Shown here: in pieces, positions 17,025 to 25,293 of the stretch
Layout of the letters: each line of letters begins with the position of its first letter
Position numbering within the stretch: position 1 is the stretch's first letter
DNA from: F23-B02 sp963625655
GTDB lineage: Bacteria; Bacillota; Clostridia; Oscillospirales; Oscillospiraceae
Direction of reading: 5' to 3'
Length of the DNA: 64,000 nucleotides
Assembly: GCA_963625655.1 (NCBI GenBank)
Contig: CAVFTS010000005.1
Location: 3,945-67,944 of the forward strand
The notes under the pieces: generated by a model
What the model saw: the letters and a program-made list of their open reading frames with translations, nothing else
The model's database searches: none
What the model was told of the DNA's origin: nothing
Translations under genes and position numbers: made by a program

Positions 17025-17070
17025 GAAAATTGCAAAAATGTCTTGCAATTTTCGATTTAAATAGTAAAAT
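17025..17070 (+). promoter_or_regulatory. promoter overlapped by a perfect inverted repeat
   Basis: GAAAATTGCAA (17025-17035) and TTGCAATTTTC (17043-17053) form a perfect 11-bp inverted repeat with a 7-nt centre. Its right half includes TTGCAA (17043-17048), which with a 16-nt spacer gives TAAAAT (17065-17070). An operator overlapping the -35 element of the RpiR-type gene is the simplest reading; a weak terminator for rluB is the alternative. Confidence 0.6.
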
Positions 17071-17100
17071 ATAGCTATCCTTTATACGGAGATGATAATC

Positions 17101-17964
17101 GTGGAAAACGATCTTCTTGCCAAGCTGTCAAGCTATAACGGCAAACTATCAAAGGGTCAGCGCACTATTGCTAAATTTATATCCTCAAACTATGACAAAG
17201 CCGCTTTTATGACTGCCGGAAAGCTGGGTAAGATTGTCGGCGTCAGCGAATCGACGGTCGTCCGCTTCGCGACCGAACTCGGCTACGACGGCTACCCCGC
17301 AATGCGCAAGGCTTTGCAGGAAATGATACGCAACAGGCTCACGGCGGTTCAGCGTATAGAAGTCGCAAAGAGCATGATAGACGATAAGGAGCTGTTTAAA
17401 TCCATCGTCGGAAGCGACGTACAGAACCTCCAGACCACCATGGAGGAGTTTGACAAGGAGAGCTTTGATAATTGCATCGACTCCATAGTCAATGCAAAGA
17501 AGGTATATATCGTCGGTATGCGTACCTCGACCGCTCTTGCGAGCTTTCTCGGGCTGTATCTGAATCTTCTGCGCGATAACGTCATCGTCATTAGCAACAC
17601 GGCGGCGAGTGAAATATACGAACAGCTCATTAGAGTGGGTGAGGGAGATACGGTCATATGTATCAGCTTTCCACGATACTCCAGCCACTCGGTCGATGGG
17701 CTCCTTTTCGCAAAGGAGATGGGCGCAAAGGCTATCGCCATAACCGACAGTCCGGCATCACCCTTCAGTTCCATTGCCGACATCTGTATGTACGCCAAGA
17801 GCGATATGGTCTCGTTTGTCGATTCGCTTGTTGCGCCGATGAGCCTGATAAACGCCATTATCGTTGCCGTCGGTAAGCGCAACAAAGACGGCGTGGTCAG
17901 CATATTTGAAAAGCTTGAAAACATATGGACGGAGCACGATGTTTATGAATCACCTCAAGGCTGA
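17101..17964 (+). CDS. MurR/RpiR family transcriptional regulator
   Basis: A 287-residue regulator. The N-terminal RpiR helix-turn-helix has GVSESTVVRFATELGYDGYP (about 47-66), and the SIS sugar-phosphate-binding domain follows from about 125 (KKVYIVGMRTSTALA, ICISFPRYSSHSV, AITDSPASP). The GTG at 17101 sits 9 nt after GGAG, whereas the ATG at 17092 is almost on top of it, so GTG is preferred. It would sense a phosphosugar. No sugar catabolic genes adjoin it; the next gene is a flavoprotein that overlaps it. Confidence 0.93.
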   Translation: MENDLLAKLSSYNGKLSKGQRTIAKFISSNYDKAAFMTAGKLGKIVGVSESTVVRFATELGYDGYPAMRKALQEMIRNRLTAVQRIEVAKSMIDDKELFKSIVGSDVQNLQTTMEEFDKESFDNCIDSIVNAKKVYIVGMRTSTALASFLGLYLNLLRDNVIVISNTAASEIYEQLIRVGEGDTVICISFPRYSSHSVDGLLFAKEMGAKAIAITDSPASPFSSIADICMYAKSDMVSFVDSLVAPMSLINAIIVAVGKRNKDGVVSIFEKLENIWTEHDVYESPQG

Positions 17965-19174
17965 TGCGGTAGTCATCGGCGGCGGTCCCTCCGGAATGCT
18001 GTGCAGCGCCGTTGCAGCCGAAAGAGGGCTTGACATCATACTGCTGGAGCCGCAAAAGATACTTGGGCGAAAATTGAGAATAACGGGCAAGGGCAGATGC
18101 AACGTCACAAATAATTGCGACGTTAAGGAAGTGATGCGCAATATCCCCGGTGACGGAAGATTTCTGTACAGTGCGCTGAATAGGTTCCCTCCGGCTTCGA
18201 CGATGGAGCTTTTTGAGCGCCTCGGCGTAAAGCTCAAAACGGAGCGGGGCAACCGAGTATTTCCCGTTTCCGACAACGCAAACGACGTTGCCGCAGCACT
18301 CATAGCGTATATGAAGCGCAGCGGCGTTAGGATAGAAAAGTGCGGCGCATTAAAGATCCTTACGCAAAACGGTGCTGTCGTCGGCGTCAAAACGGAAAAC
18401 GGAGTTATTGAATGTAAAGAGGCCGTCATATGCACGGGCGGACTGTCATATCCGCTAACCGGCTCGACGGGCTGGGGCTTTGAAGCCGCAAAAGCACTCG
18501 GTCACACCGTGATTCCGGCAAAGGCTTCGCTCGTGCCGCTTGAAAGCGACGACGAATACTGTGCCGAGATGCAGGGCTTTTCATTGAAAAACGTAGTACT
18601 GTCCGCTTTTGAGGACGATAAGCTCGTTTATCACGAGCAGGGCGAGATGCTGTTCACGCATTTCGGCGTGAGCGGCCCCTTGGTGCTTTCCGCAAGTGCG
18701 CATATGCGTCGCTTCGGCGAGTGCAAATATCGCTTGGAGATAGACCTGAAGCCTGCGCTCGACGAAAAGAAGCTCGATGCGAGGCTTCTGCGTGACTTTG
18801 AAAAGTACATAAACCGGGACTTTGCAAACGCTCTCGGCGACCTTGCCGGGAGAGCAATGATTCCCGTTATTATAAAGCTGTCCGGCATTGCCCCGGATAC
18901 GAAGGTTAACTCCATAACAAGAGAGCAACGCCATGCGCTTTTACGGCTCTTTAAGGCGTTTCCCGTCTCGGTGTGCGGGACAAGACCCGTCACCGAAGCT
19001 ATTGTCACCTCCGGCGGCGTTTCGACAAAGGAGATCAATCCCCGCACCATGGAGTCAAAGCTCGTGTCGGGTCTGTACTTTGCGGGCGAGGTGCTTGACC
19101 TCGACGCATATACGGGAGGCTTCAACCTGCAAATAGCGTGGGCGACCGGTTATACGGCGGGTAATTCACTTTGA
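17939..19174 (+). CDS. BaiN/HI0933-like NAD(P)/FAD-dependent oxidoreductase
   Basis: A roughly 411-residue flavoprotein. The FAD dinucleotide fold is VVIGGGPSGML near the start. The diagnostic GRKLRITGKGRCNVTN follows, and SGGVSTKEINPRTMESK plus AGEVLDLDAYTGGFNLQ lie at the end. The physiological reaction is uncertain; related BaiN proteins were reported in bile-acid reduction, but most members are uncharacterised. It starts at ATG 17939 or 17945 (GGAG at 17931), inside the end of the regulator gene. Confidence 0.9.
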   Translation: MFMNHLKADAVVIGGGPSGMLCSAVAAERGLDIILLEPQKILGRKLRITGKGRCNVTNNCDVKEVMRNIPGDGRFLYSALNRFPPASTMELFERLGVKLKTERGNRVFPVSDNANDVAAALIAYMKRSGVRIEKCGALKILTQNGAVVGVKTENGVIECKEAVICTGGLSYPLTGSTGWGFEAAKALGHTVIPAKASLVPLESDDEYCAEMQGFSLKNVVLSAFEDDKLVYHEQGEMLFTHFGVSGPLVLSASAHMRRFGECKYRLEIDLKPALDEKKLDARLLRDFEKYINRDFANALGDLAGRAMIPVIIKLSGIAPDTKVNSITREQRHALLRLFKAFPVSVCGTRPVTEAIVTSGGVSTKEINPRTMESKLVSGLYFAGEVLDLDAYTGGFNLQIAWATGYTAGNSL

Positions 19175-19185
19175 AAGGATCGAAC

Positions 19186-19869
19186 ATGATTTCAATTGCA
19201 ATCGACGGGCCGAGCGGAGCCGGAAAAAGCACCGTTGCAAGAAGTGCGGCAAAGCGCTTCGGATTTGTGTATGTTGACACCGGCGCCATATATCGGACGA
19301 TAGGTCTTGCGGCGATGAACGCCGGAGCCGACACGAAGGATCCGGCGGCAGTGGAAGCGGTTTTGCCGACGCTTAAGATCGAGCTTAAATACATCGACGG
19401 AGAGCAGCGGATGTTCCTTGACGGAAAGGACGTGTCGAAAGAGATACGTCTGCCGGAGGTCTCGATGTGCGCATCGAACGTATCCGCAATGCAGCACGTC
19501 AGAGACTATCTGACCGATATGCAGCGTGACCTTGCAAGAAAGCATAACGTCATTATGGACGGCAGAGACATAGGAACGGTCATACTCCCGTACGCCGACC
19601 TCAAGATATTCCTTACCGCCGGCGCCGAAGCCAGAGCGCAGCGGCGTTGGAAGGAGCTTCAGGCAAAGGGCATATCCGATTCGATTGAGCAAGTCCTTGC
19701 GGACATGAAAAAGCGTGACGAGCAGGACACCGAGCGCAAGACGGCGCCCCTTGTTGCCGCAGCCGATGCCGTGCTGCTTGACACGGGCAGTCTCACGCTT
19801 GAGGAAAGCATTGATGCCGTGTGCGGTCTCATTGCCGAAAGAACCGGAGCAAAGGCGGTTACGACATGA
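19186..19869 (+). CDS. cmk: cytidylate kinase
   Basis: A 227-residue kinase phosphorylating CMP and dCMP. The P-loop is GPSGAGKST (8-16), then DTGAIYR and the GRDIGTVILP motif for nucleotide binding. The C-terminal RRWKELQAKG lid and RKTAPLVAAADAV follow. The ATG at 19186 has AAAGGA 6 nt upstream; a TTG at 19171 is less likely. Its stop overlaps the ispH start (ATGA). The cmk-ispH-rpsA order is typical of Clostridia. Confidence 0.96.
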   Translation: MISIAIDGPSGAGKSTVARSAAKRFGFVYVDTGAIYRTIGLAAMNAGADTKDPAAVEAVLPTLKIELKYIDGEQRMFLDGKDVSKEIRLPEVSMCASNVSAMQHVRDYLTDMQRDLARKHNVIMDGRDIGTVILPYADLKIFLTAGAEARAQRRWKELQAKGISDSIEQVLADMKKRDEQDTERKTAPLVAAADAVLLDTGSLTLEESIDAVCGLIAERTGAKAVTT

Positions 19870-21899
19870 AAAAGATTATAGTAGCCAAGAGTGCGGGCTT
19901 CTGCTTCGGCGTTAGCCGGAGCGTCGATATGGCGCAGGAGCTTTTGAAAGAAGGGGAGGCGTATTCCCTCGGACAGCTCATACATAACGACGACGTTGTA
20001 AACAGGCTTGCCTCCATGGGGATGAAGCTTATAAACTCTCCGGAGGAGCTGCCGGTGGGCGAGCGTGTCATAATAAGGTCGCACGGCGTTTCCGAGGAAA
20101 TATACGACAAGCTTGCGCAGCGCAACGCAAAGATTACGGACGCCACCTGTCCGAAGGTGAAGCGTATCCACACGATAGTCGCCAAAGCTACCGAGCAGGG
20201 ACGCTTTGTGCTGATAATCGGAATGAGGAATCACCCGGAGGTCGAGGCGGTCTGCGGCTGGTGCGGGGAACACGCACTGTGCGAAAACCTGTCCGAGCTT
20301 GAAAATCTCTTTAAGAATGACCCGACATTTTCAGTAAAACCGATAACCATGGTCATACAGACCACTCAAACTCGGAGTAATTTTACCGAATGTGCGAATT
20401 TCTTAAAAAAAATGTGTACAAACGCGGAAATCTTTGATACAATATGTGGTGCGACGTCCATGCGGCAGGATGAGGCCACAAAATTATCGGCCGAATGTGA
20501 TGCAATGGTAGTAATAGGCGGAAAGCACAGTGCCAACAGCGTGCATCTTGCGGAGATTTGCGACAGGATGTGCGATAACGTTCAGTTCGTCAACAACGCA
20601 AGTGAGCTTGATATGGACAGGCTGGCATCGGCAGATACCGTCGGCGTTACCGCCGGAGCATCCGCTCCGTCATGGATAATTAAGGAGGTAAGTAATAAGA
20701 TGAGCGAAGAAATTAAAATTGATGAAACCACAGTAGATGTAAAGGAAAAATCCTTTGACGAAATGCTGGAGGAAAGCATCAAAACTATATATAACGGAGA
20801 TAAGGTAACCGGCACCGTTGTTGCCATAACCAACACCGAGATCAGTGTTGACATCGGCACCAAGTATTCCGGCTTCATTCCCACCACGGAATTTACCGAC
20901 GACGGTATCAAGGTCGAAGACGCCGTCAAGGTCGGCGACACCATCGAGGCGGTCGTTGTCCGTGTGAATGACGTTGAGGGCACCGTAATGCTCTCCAAGA
21001 AGCGTCTTGACGCAGCAAAGAGCTGGAGCGACGTTGAGGAAGCTTCCGAAAACGGCGGAGTTCTCGAAGGCATCGTCAACGAGATCAACAAGGGCGGAGT
21101 TGTTGTTTCCGTAAAGGGCGTTCGTGTATTCGTTCCCGCATCTCAGAGCGGTCTGCCCAAGGAAGCCGATATGGCTCAGCTCCTCAAGCAGAAGGTTCGT
21201 GTCAAGATTACCGAGTTCAACCGTGCCCGCAAGCGTGTTGTCGGCTCCATACGTGCCGTAATGCAGAAAGAACGCCGTGAGCGTGCCGAGGCAATTTGGA
21301 ACGAGATCGAAGTCGGCGCAAAGTACCACGGCGTCGTGAAGTCCATGACCAGCTACGGTGCATTCGTTGACATCGGCGGCATCGACGGCATGGTTCATGT
21401 TTCCGAAATGAGCTGGAATCGCATCAAGAACCCCGCAGAGGTGTTCTCTGTCGGCGACGAGGTCGATGTGTACGTCATCGGCTTTGACAAGGAAAAGCGC
21501 AAGATTTCCCTCGGCTACAAGAACCCCGCAGAGAATCCTTGGGTCAAGTTCACTTCCGCTTACGAAGTCGGCTCCACCGCAGAGGTCAAGATCGTAAAGC
21601 TCATGCCCTTTGGCGCATTTGCTGAGGTCGTTCCCGGTGTCGATGGTCTTATCCACATTTCTCAGATTGCAAACCGCCGCATCGGTAAGCCCGAAGAGGT
21701 TCTGGCCGTCGGTGACGTGGTCGAGGCAAAGATCACCGCTATCGACAACGAGAAGCAGAAGATTTCCCTCTCCATCCGTGCGCTCAGCGAGCCCGCACCC
21801 GCAGAGGTCGCTCCCGCAGCCGAAGGTGATGACACAGAGGCAGTCGTATACGAAGTGTCCGAGAACGGCGAAGCCGTCGGCGATGCAGACGTTGATTGA
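19866..21899 (+). CDS. ispH: IspH-ribosomal protein S1 fusion
   Basis: A 677-residue two-part protein. Residues 1-278 are 4-hydroxy-3-methylbut-2-enyl diphosphate reductase, the last MEP step, with the three [4Fe-4S] cysteines Cys13 (GFCFGV), Cys95 (DATCPKV) and Cys194 (DTICGATS). Residues 279-677 hold four S1 RNA-binding domains (about 311-382, 398-465, 483-553, 568-640) and an acidic Ala/Glu tail. Such fusions are known in Clostridia. Unusually, AAGGAGG and an in-frame ATG (Met279) lie exactly at the junction. Ile codons switch from mostly ATA to mostly ATC/ATT there, so the S1 half may also be made alone. Confidence 0.95.
   Translation: MKKIIVAKSAGFCFGVSRSVDMAQELLKEGEAYSLGQLIHNDDVVNRLASMGMKLINSPEELPVGERVIIRSHGVSEEIYDKLAQRNAKITDATCPKVKRIHTIVAKATEQGRFVLIIGMRNHPEVEAVCGWCGEHALCENLSELENLFKNDPTFSVKPITMVIQTTQTRSNFTECANFLKKMCTNAEIFDTICGATSMRQDEATKLSAECDAMVVIGGKHSANSVHLAEICDRMCDNVQFVNNASELDMDRLASADTVGVTAGASAPSWIIKEVSNKMSEEIKIDETTVDVKEKSFDEMLEESIKTIYNGDKVTGTVVAITNTEISVDIGTKYSGFIPTTEFTDDGIKVEDAVKVGDTIEAVVVRVNDVEGTVMLSKKRLDAAKSWSDVEEASENGGVLEGIVNEINKGGVVVSVKGVRVFVPASQSGLPKEADMAQLLKQKVRVKITEFNRARKRVVGSIRAVMQKERRERAEAIWNEIEVGAKYHGVVKSMTSYGAFVDIGGIDGMVHVSEMSWNRIKNPAEVFSVGDEVDVYVIGFDKEKRKISLGYKNPAENPWVKFTSAYEVGSTAEVKIVKLMPFGAFAEVVPGVDGLIHISQIANRRIGKPEEVLAVGDVVEAKITAIDNEKQKISLSIRALSEPAPAEVAPAAEGDDTEAVVYEVSENGEAVGDADVD
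20682..20702 (+). promoter_or_regulatory. internal ribosome binding site and ATG for a free S1 protein
   Basis: AAGGAGG (20682-20688) is followed 11 nt later by an in-frame ATG (20700-20702). The 399-residue product from here would be a complete four-domain S1 protein of the size of free-standing Firmicute S1 homologues. The linker KEVSNKMSEEIKI looks like a read-through of a former intergenic region. Confidence 0.6.
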
Positions 21900-21917
21900 T
21901 CTCATTCAACTAAATGT

Positions 21918-21953
21918 AATTACCCGTCGATAATGTCGGCGGGTAATTTTCCT
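21918..21953 (+). terminator. terminator after ispH-S1
   Basis: AATTACCCG (21918-21926) pairs with CGGGTAATT (21940-21948), with extra pairing in the loop, followed by TTCCTTT. It ends the operon before the carD promoter. Confidence 0.85.
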
Positions 21954-21983
21954 TTATTTATCAACAAAAATTCACTCTGACCC

Positions 21984-22012
21984 TTGAAAAAAATTAATGG
22001 TTTGTGTATAAT
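21984..22012 (+). promoter_or_regulatory. sigma-A promoter of carD
   Basis: TTGAAA (21984-21989), 17 nt, TATAAT (22007-22012), a near-consensus promoter 48 nt before the carD start. Confidence 0.85.
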
Positions 22013-22060
22013 AATACATGAAATGACTTGCATTTGTAATCAAATTATGGAGGTGTCGGA

Positions 22061-22537
22061 TTGTTCGCTATCGGTGATTATATTGCTCATCCCATGCACG
22101 GTGCCGGCGTTATTGACAGTTTAATAACGAAGAAGATCAATGGCACCGAAAGGGAATATTATGTTCTTCGCCTTCCGTCGGGAGGTATGCGTGTTCTCGT
22201 TCCGGTCTTGGGCTGTGAGGACATCGGCGTCAGACCGATAATCGAAAGCAGCGGCGCAAAGGCAGTGCTGGACAGCTTTTCGGATATTGAAGTCTCTATG
22301 ACGCAGAATTGGAACAAGCGCTATCGTGAAAACATGGTCAAAATAAAAAGCGGAGATCTGCACGAGGTCGCAAGCGTTGTTAAAGGGCTTATGTGCCGTG
22401 ACAAGGAACGTGGTCTTTCGTCGGGTGAGCGCAAAATGCTTCACTCCGCAAAGCAGATACTTATTTCCGAGCTCGTCATTTCGCTTGACGTAAGCTCCGC
22501 ACAGATTGAAAGTATTCTTGACGCCGCAATGGCATAA
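22061..22537 (+). CDS. CarD family transcriptional regulator
   Basis: A 158-residue protein starting at TTG with GGAGGTG 5 nt upstream. The N-terminal RNA-polymerase-interacting domain is typical (FAIGDYIAHPMHGAGVI, YYVLRLPSGGMRVLVP), followed by a helical DNA-binding C-terminus containing RDKERGLSSGERKML. CarD/CdnL proteins stabilise the open promoter complex. CarD immediately before ispD-ispF is a common clostridial order. No other start gives a complete N-terminus. Confidence 0.93.
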   Translation: MFAIGDYIAHPMHGAGVIDSLITKKINGTEREYYVLRLPSGGMRVLVPVLGCEDIGVRPIIESSGAKAVLDSFSDIEVSMTQNWNKRYRENMVKIKSGDLHEVASVVKGLMCRDKERGLSSGERKMLHSAKQILISELVISLDVSSAQIESILDAAMA

Positions 22538-22546
22538 GAGGTTTGT

Positions 22547-23275
22547 ATGTCTGTTTTTGATAAAATTTTTAAATCCAAATCCACTAGTCGGCGCTGTGCC
22601 GCCGTCATCGTCGCCGCCGGCAATTCCAGCCGTATGGGACGTGATAAGATACTTATGGATCTCGGCGGTATGCCCGTTATCGCAAGAACGCTTCTTGCGT
22701 TTGAGCAGTCGGAGGCAATAGACGAGATACTTGTCGTCACAAAGCTCGACAAGCTTCAGGAGATCGCCGATATTTGCAGTGAATACGGCATAAGCAAGGC
22801 ATCTAAGGTGGTTTGCGGCGGCCGGACGAGAGCTGAATCCGCACTTGCCGGTGTGTCGCAGGTCGGAGAGGATATTGACATTATCGCAATACACGATGCC
22901 GCACGTCCGCTTGTCAGCAGCAGTCTTATAGAGCGTGTGATCCTTGCCGCCGAGACCAATCTTGCGGTCGCCCCCGCAGTCAAGGCAACGGACACCGTCC
23001 GCATTTTGAACGCAAAGGGCGTCGTGCAGCAGACCCCGAACAGGGAGTACGTTGCGCTTATTCAGACGCCGCAGGCGTTTTCCGCCGACATAATCAAGGG
23101 CGCTCTCACCAAAGCCGTTGAAAAGCAGCTTCATATCACCGACGACTGCTCCGCAGCGGAGCTTGTCGGCGTCAGGGTCTGCGTTATCGACGGTGAGCCG
23201 GATAATATAAAGCTCACCACTTCGAGGGACGTTTACCTTGCGGCAAAAATCCTTTCCGACAAAGGGGTGCCGTGA
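22547..23275 (+). CDS. ispD: 2-C-methyl-D-erythritol 4-phosphate cytidylyltransferase
   Basis: A 242-residue MEP-pathway enzyme forming CDP-methylerythritol. The CTP-binding motif is AAVIVAAGNSSRMGRDK (about 18-34), preceded by a 15-residue basic extension. HDAARPLVS, TDTVR, LIQTPQAF and DDCSAAE are all present. Its TGA overlaps the ispF ATG (TGATG), so the two are coupled. Confidence 0.96.
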   Translation: MSVFDKIFKSKSTSRRCAAVIVAAGNSSRMGRDKILMDLGGMPVIARTLLAFEQSEAIDEILVVTKLDKLQEIADICSEYGISKASKVVCGGRTRAESALAGVSQVGEDIDIIAIHDAARPLVSSSLIERVILAAETNLAVAPAVKATDTVRILNAKGVVQQTPNREYVALIQTPQAFSADIIKGALTKAVEKQLHITDDCSAAELVGVRVCVIDGEPDNIKLTTSRDVYLAAKILSDKGVP

Positions 23276-23748
23276 TGCGGATCGGTCACGGATACGACGT
23301 ACACCGCCTGAAAGAGGGCAGAAATCTGATAATCGGCGGCGTTAAGATACCGTTCGAGCTTGGCCTTGACGGGCATTCCGATGCCGACGTGCTTACCCAT
23401 GCACTGATGGATGCGCTTTTGGGCGCAGCGGCGCTCGGAGATATAGGCAAGCTTTTTCCCGATAACGACGATGCTTACTTAGGCGCAGACAGTATTGGAC
23501 TGTTGAGAATTGTGGGGAAGAAGCTTCTCGAAAACGGATATGCTCTCTGCAATGCCGACTGCACGGTCATCGCTCAGCGTCCGAAGCTTGCCCCATTCAT
23601 TGAAATGATGCGTCAAAGGCTTGCCAATGCACTGCGAGTTGACGTTGACTGCATAAGCGTCAAAGCCACCACGGAGGAAATGCTCGGCTTCACGGGTGAG
23701 GGACTGGGTATAGCCGCTCATGCGGTCGTGCTGATAGACGAGCTTTAA
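23275..23748 (+). CDS. ispF: 2-C-methyl-D-erythritol 2,4-cyclodiphosphate synthase
   Basis: A 157-residue trimeric zinc enzyme acting after IspD/IspE. It has RIGHGYDVHRL with the metal-binding Asp and His, GHSDADVLTHALMDALLGA, the FPDND segment and KATTEEMLGFTGEGLGIAAHAV. All active-site motifs are intact. The ATG at 23275 overlaps the ispD stop; a GTG one codon earlier is possible. Confidence 0.97.
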   Translation: MRIGHGYDVHRLKEGRNLIIGGVKIPFELGLDGHSDADVLTHALMDALLGAAALGDIGKLFPDNDDAYLGADSIGLLRIVGKKLLENGYALCNADCTVIAQRPKLAPFIEMMRQRLANALRVDVDCISVKATTEEMLGFTGEGLGIAAHAVVLIDEL

Positions 23749-23817
23749 CACAACATATAAAATAACATACGGCAATTTTACCGCATAGAATGAACCAAAA
23801 CTCTGAGGGTGATTTCT

Positions 23818-24069
23818 ATGCGTTATTTAATTATGTGCAGATCGCTGACATATGCACAGAAGGCTGCCCGTCTGCTTGAAAGAAACGGCATTAACGCAGG
23901 TATTCGGCGTGCGCCGCAGGAGCTGAGCGGAGCGGGCTGCTCGTACAGCGTGAGCGTTCGTGCAAACAGAGCGATAAAGGCGGTCGAGATTCTGCGGCGG
24001 GAGAATTTGCCGCATGGCAGAATATTTGAAATGAATACGGACGGCAGCGTTAGGGAGGTAATCATGTGA
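23818..24069 (+). CDS. DUF3343 putative Se/S carrier-like protein
   Basis: An 83-residue protein. It has the DUF3343 pattern: a start with IMCRSLTYAQKAARLL (Cys7), GINAGIRRAPQEL and the conserved GCSYSVSV motif. The family is described as a possible selenium or sulfur carrier. GAGGGTG lies 6 nt before the ATG. It overlaps the cysteine desulfurase-like gene by 4 nt (GTGA), which supports a partnership in sulfur or selenium transfer, though that is inference. Confidence 0.83.
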   Translation: MRYLIMCRSLTYAQKAARLLERNGINAGIRRAPQELSGAGCSYSVSVRANRAIKAVEILRRENLPHGRIFEMNTDGSVREVIM

Positions 24070-25190
24070 TATATCTTGACTCAGCCGCAACAAGCCTCTT
24101 AAAGCCGAAAAGCGTTTCGAGAGCGGTCGCACGAGCCATCGACACGATGGCAAGTCCGGGCAGGGGAGCGCACAGAGCCGCAATGCTTGCGGCGGACACC
24201 GTTTTCGACTGCCGATGCGCCGTGGCGGAGCTGTTCAATGTCCCGGAGCCGGAGCAGGTGGTGTTTACCCTAAACGCCACTCATGCGCTGAACATTGCGA
24301 TACGCAGTCTCGCAAGTAGGGGAAGCAGAGTAACGGTGTCGGGCTACGAACACAACTCCGTCATGCGTGTGCTGTATGACCTCGGCTGCGACGTTTCGGT
24401 TGCCGACAGTCCGTTGTTTGACGAAGATGCGGCAGTAAGCGCCTTCCGGCGGCTCACTCCGCAGTCCGACCTCGTCATATGCAATCATGTCTCGAACGTG
24501 TTCGGCTTCGTTCTTCCTATCAAGAGGATCTCGAAGATATGCGCCGAGTACGGGGTTCCTCTCATAATAGACGCATCTCAGTCTGCGGGTATCACAAAGA
24601 TCGGTTTTACTGAGCTCGGAGCGCAATATATCGCAATGCCGGGACACAAGGGGCTGCTCGGCCCGCAGGGGACCGGCGTGCTGCTTTGCGGCGATGCGGG
24701 GCGTCCGCTGCTTTGCGGCGGCACCGGCTCGGACAGTATAAGCGAAAAAATGCCGGACTATCTGCCCGACAGACTCGAAGCCGGGACCCACAACGTTGCC
24801 GGCATTGCCGGTCTTCGCGAGGGCATCCGCTATGTAAAAAGCATGGGCGAGGAACGGATAGGCGGCTATGAGACCATGCTGTGCGGCATAATGGCTGACC
24901 GTCTTTCCGAAGTCGAGGGTCTGACCGTATATCGCTCGAACCGGTCGCAGGCCGGAGTGCTTTCCGTGAGGCACGAGCGCATTGACCCCGAAGCACTCTG
25001 CGGGATGCTTGGGGAGCACGGCATCGCCGCAAGGTGCGGGCTGCACTGCGCACCGCTTGCACACAGAACGGTCGGAACGCTTGATACCGGGACGCTTAGG
25101 CTCAGCTTTTCGCCGCTTTTGAGCAAAGCAAGCGTCATAGAGGCCGGAAATGCGATAGCTCGGCTTATTAACTCCAAAATTCATCAATAA
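24066..25190 (+). CDS. cysteine desulfurase-like class V aminotransferase
   Basis: A 374-residue PLP enzyme starting at GTG overlapping the DUF3343 stop. The N-terminus YLDSAATSLLKPKSV is typical. The PLP lysine lies in MPGHKGLLGPQGTG, and the putative active cysteine lies in RCGLHCAPLAHRTVGT near the C-terminus. This is the NifS-like family often found beside DUF3343 in Clostridia, rather than IscS or SufS. It likely mobilises sulfur or selenium from an amino acid, but the acceptor is unproven. No iron-sulfur scaffold gene is adjacent. Confidence 0.88.
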   Translation: MIYLDSAATSLLKPKSVSRAVARAIDTMASPGRGAHRAAMLAADTVFDCRCAVAELFNVPEPEQVVFTLNATHALNIAIRSLASRGSRVTVSGYEHNSVMRVLYDLGCDVSVADSPLFDEDAAVSAFRRLTPQSDLVICNHVSNVFGFVLPIKRISKICAEYGVPLIIDASQSAGITKIGFTELGAQYIAMPGHKGLLGPQGTGVLLCGDAGRPLLCGGTGSDSISEKMPDYLPDRLEAGTHNVAGIAGLREGIRYVKSMGEERIGGYETMLCGIMADRLSEVEGLTVYRSNRSQAGVLSVRHERIDPEALCGMLGEHGIAARCGLHCAPLAHRTVGTLDTGTLRLSFSPLLSKASVIEAGNAIARLINSKIHQ

Positions 25191-25194
25191 GCAA

Positions 25195-25223
25195 TTGCCT
25201 TTTTGGAAAAATTGTTTTATAAT
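25195..25223 (+). promoter_or_regulatory. sigma-A promoter of cdaA operon
   Basis: TTGCCT (25195-25200), 17 nt, TATAAT (25218-25223). It starts 5 nt after the preceding stop and lies 70 nt before the cdaA ATG. Confidence 0.8.
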
Positions 25224-25293
25224 ATAGTGATAAATTTTCCGAACAGTTATGCGTCTGCCACGGCAGTCCGCCGGAATAAGAGGAACGTATTTT

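Noticed and set aside
20670..21905. 411-codon minus-strand open frame opposite the S1 half
   Set aside because: Same codon-bias effect; low-complexity product with no recognisable domain.
22121..23134. 337-codon minus-strand open frame across carD and ispD
   Set aside because: It crosses two well-supported genes and their gap with no promoter or ribosome binding site.
24607..25062. Arg/Cys-rich minus-strand frame opposite the desulfurase gene
   Set aside because: Arg-rich composition typical of an off-frame reading of GC-rich coding DNA.
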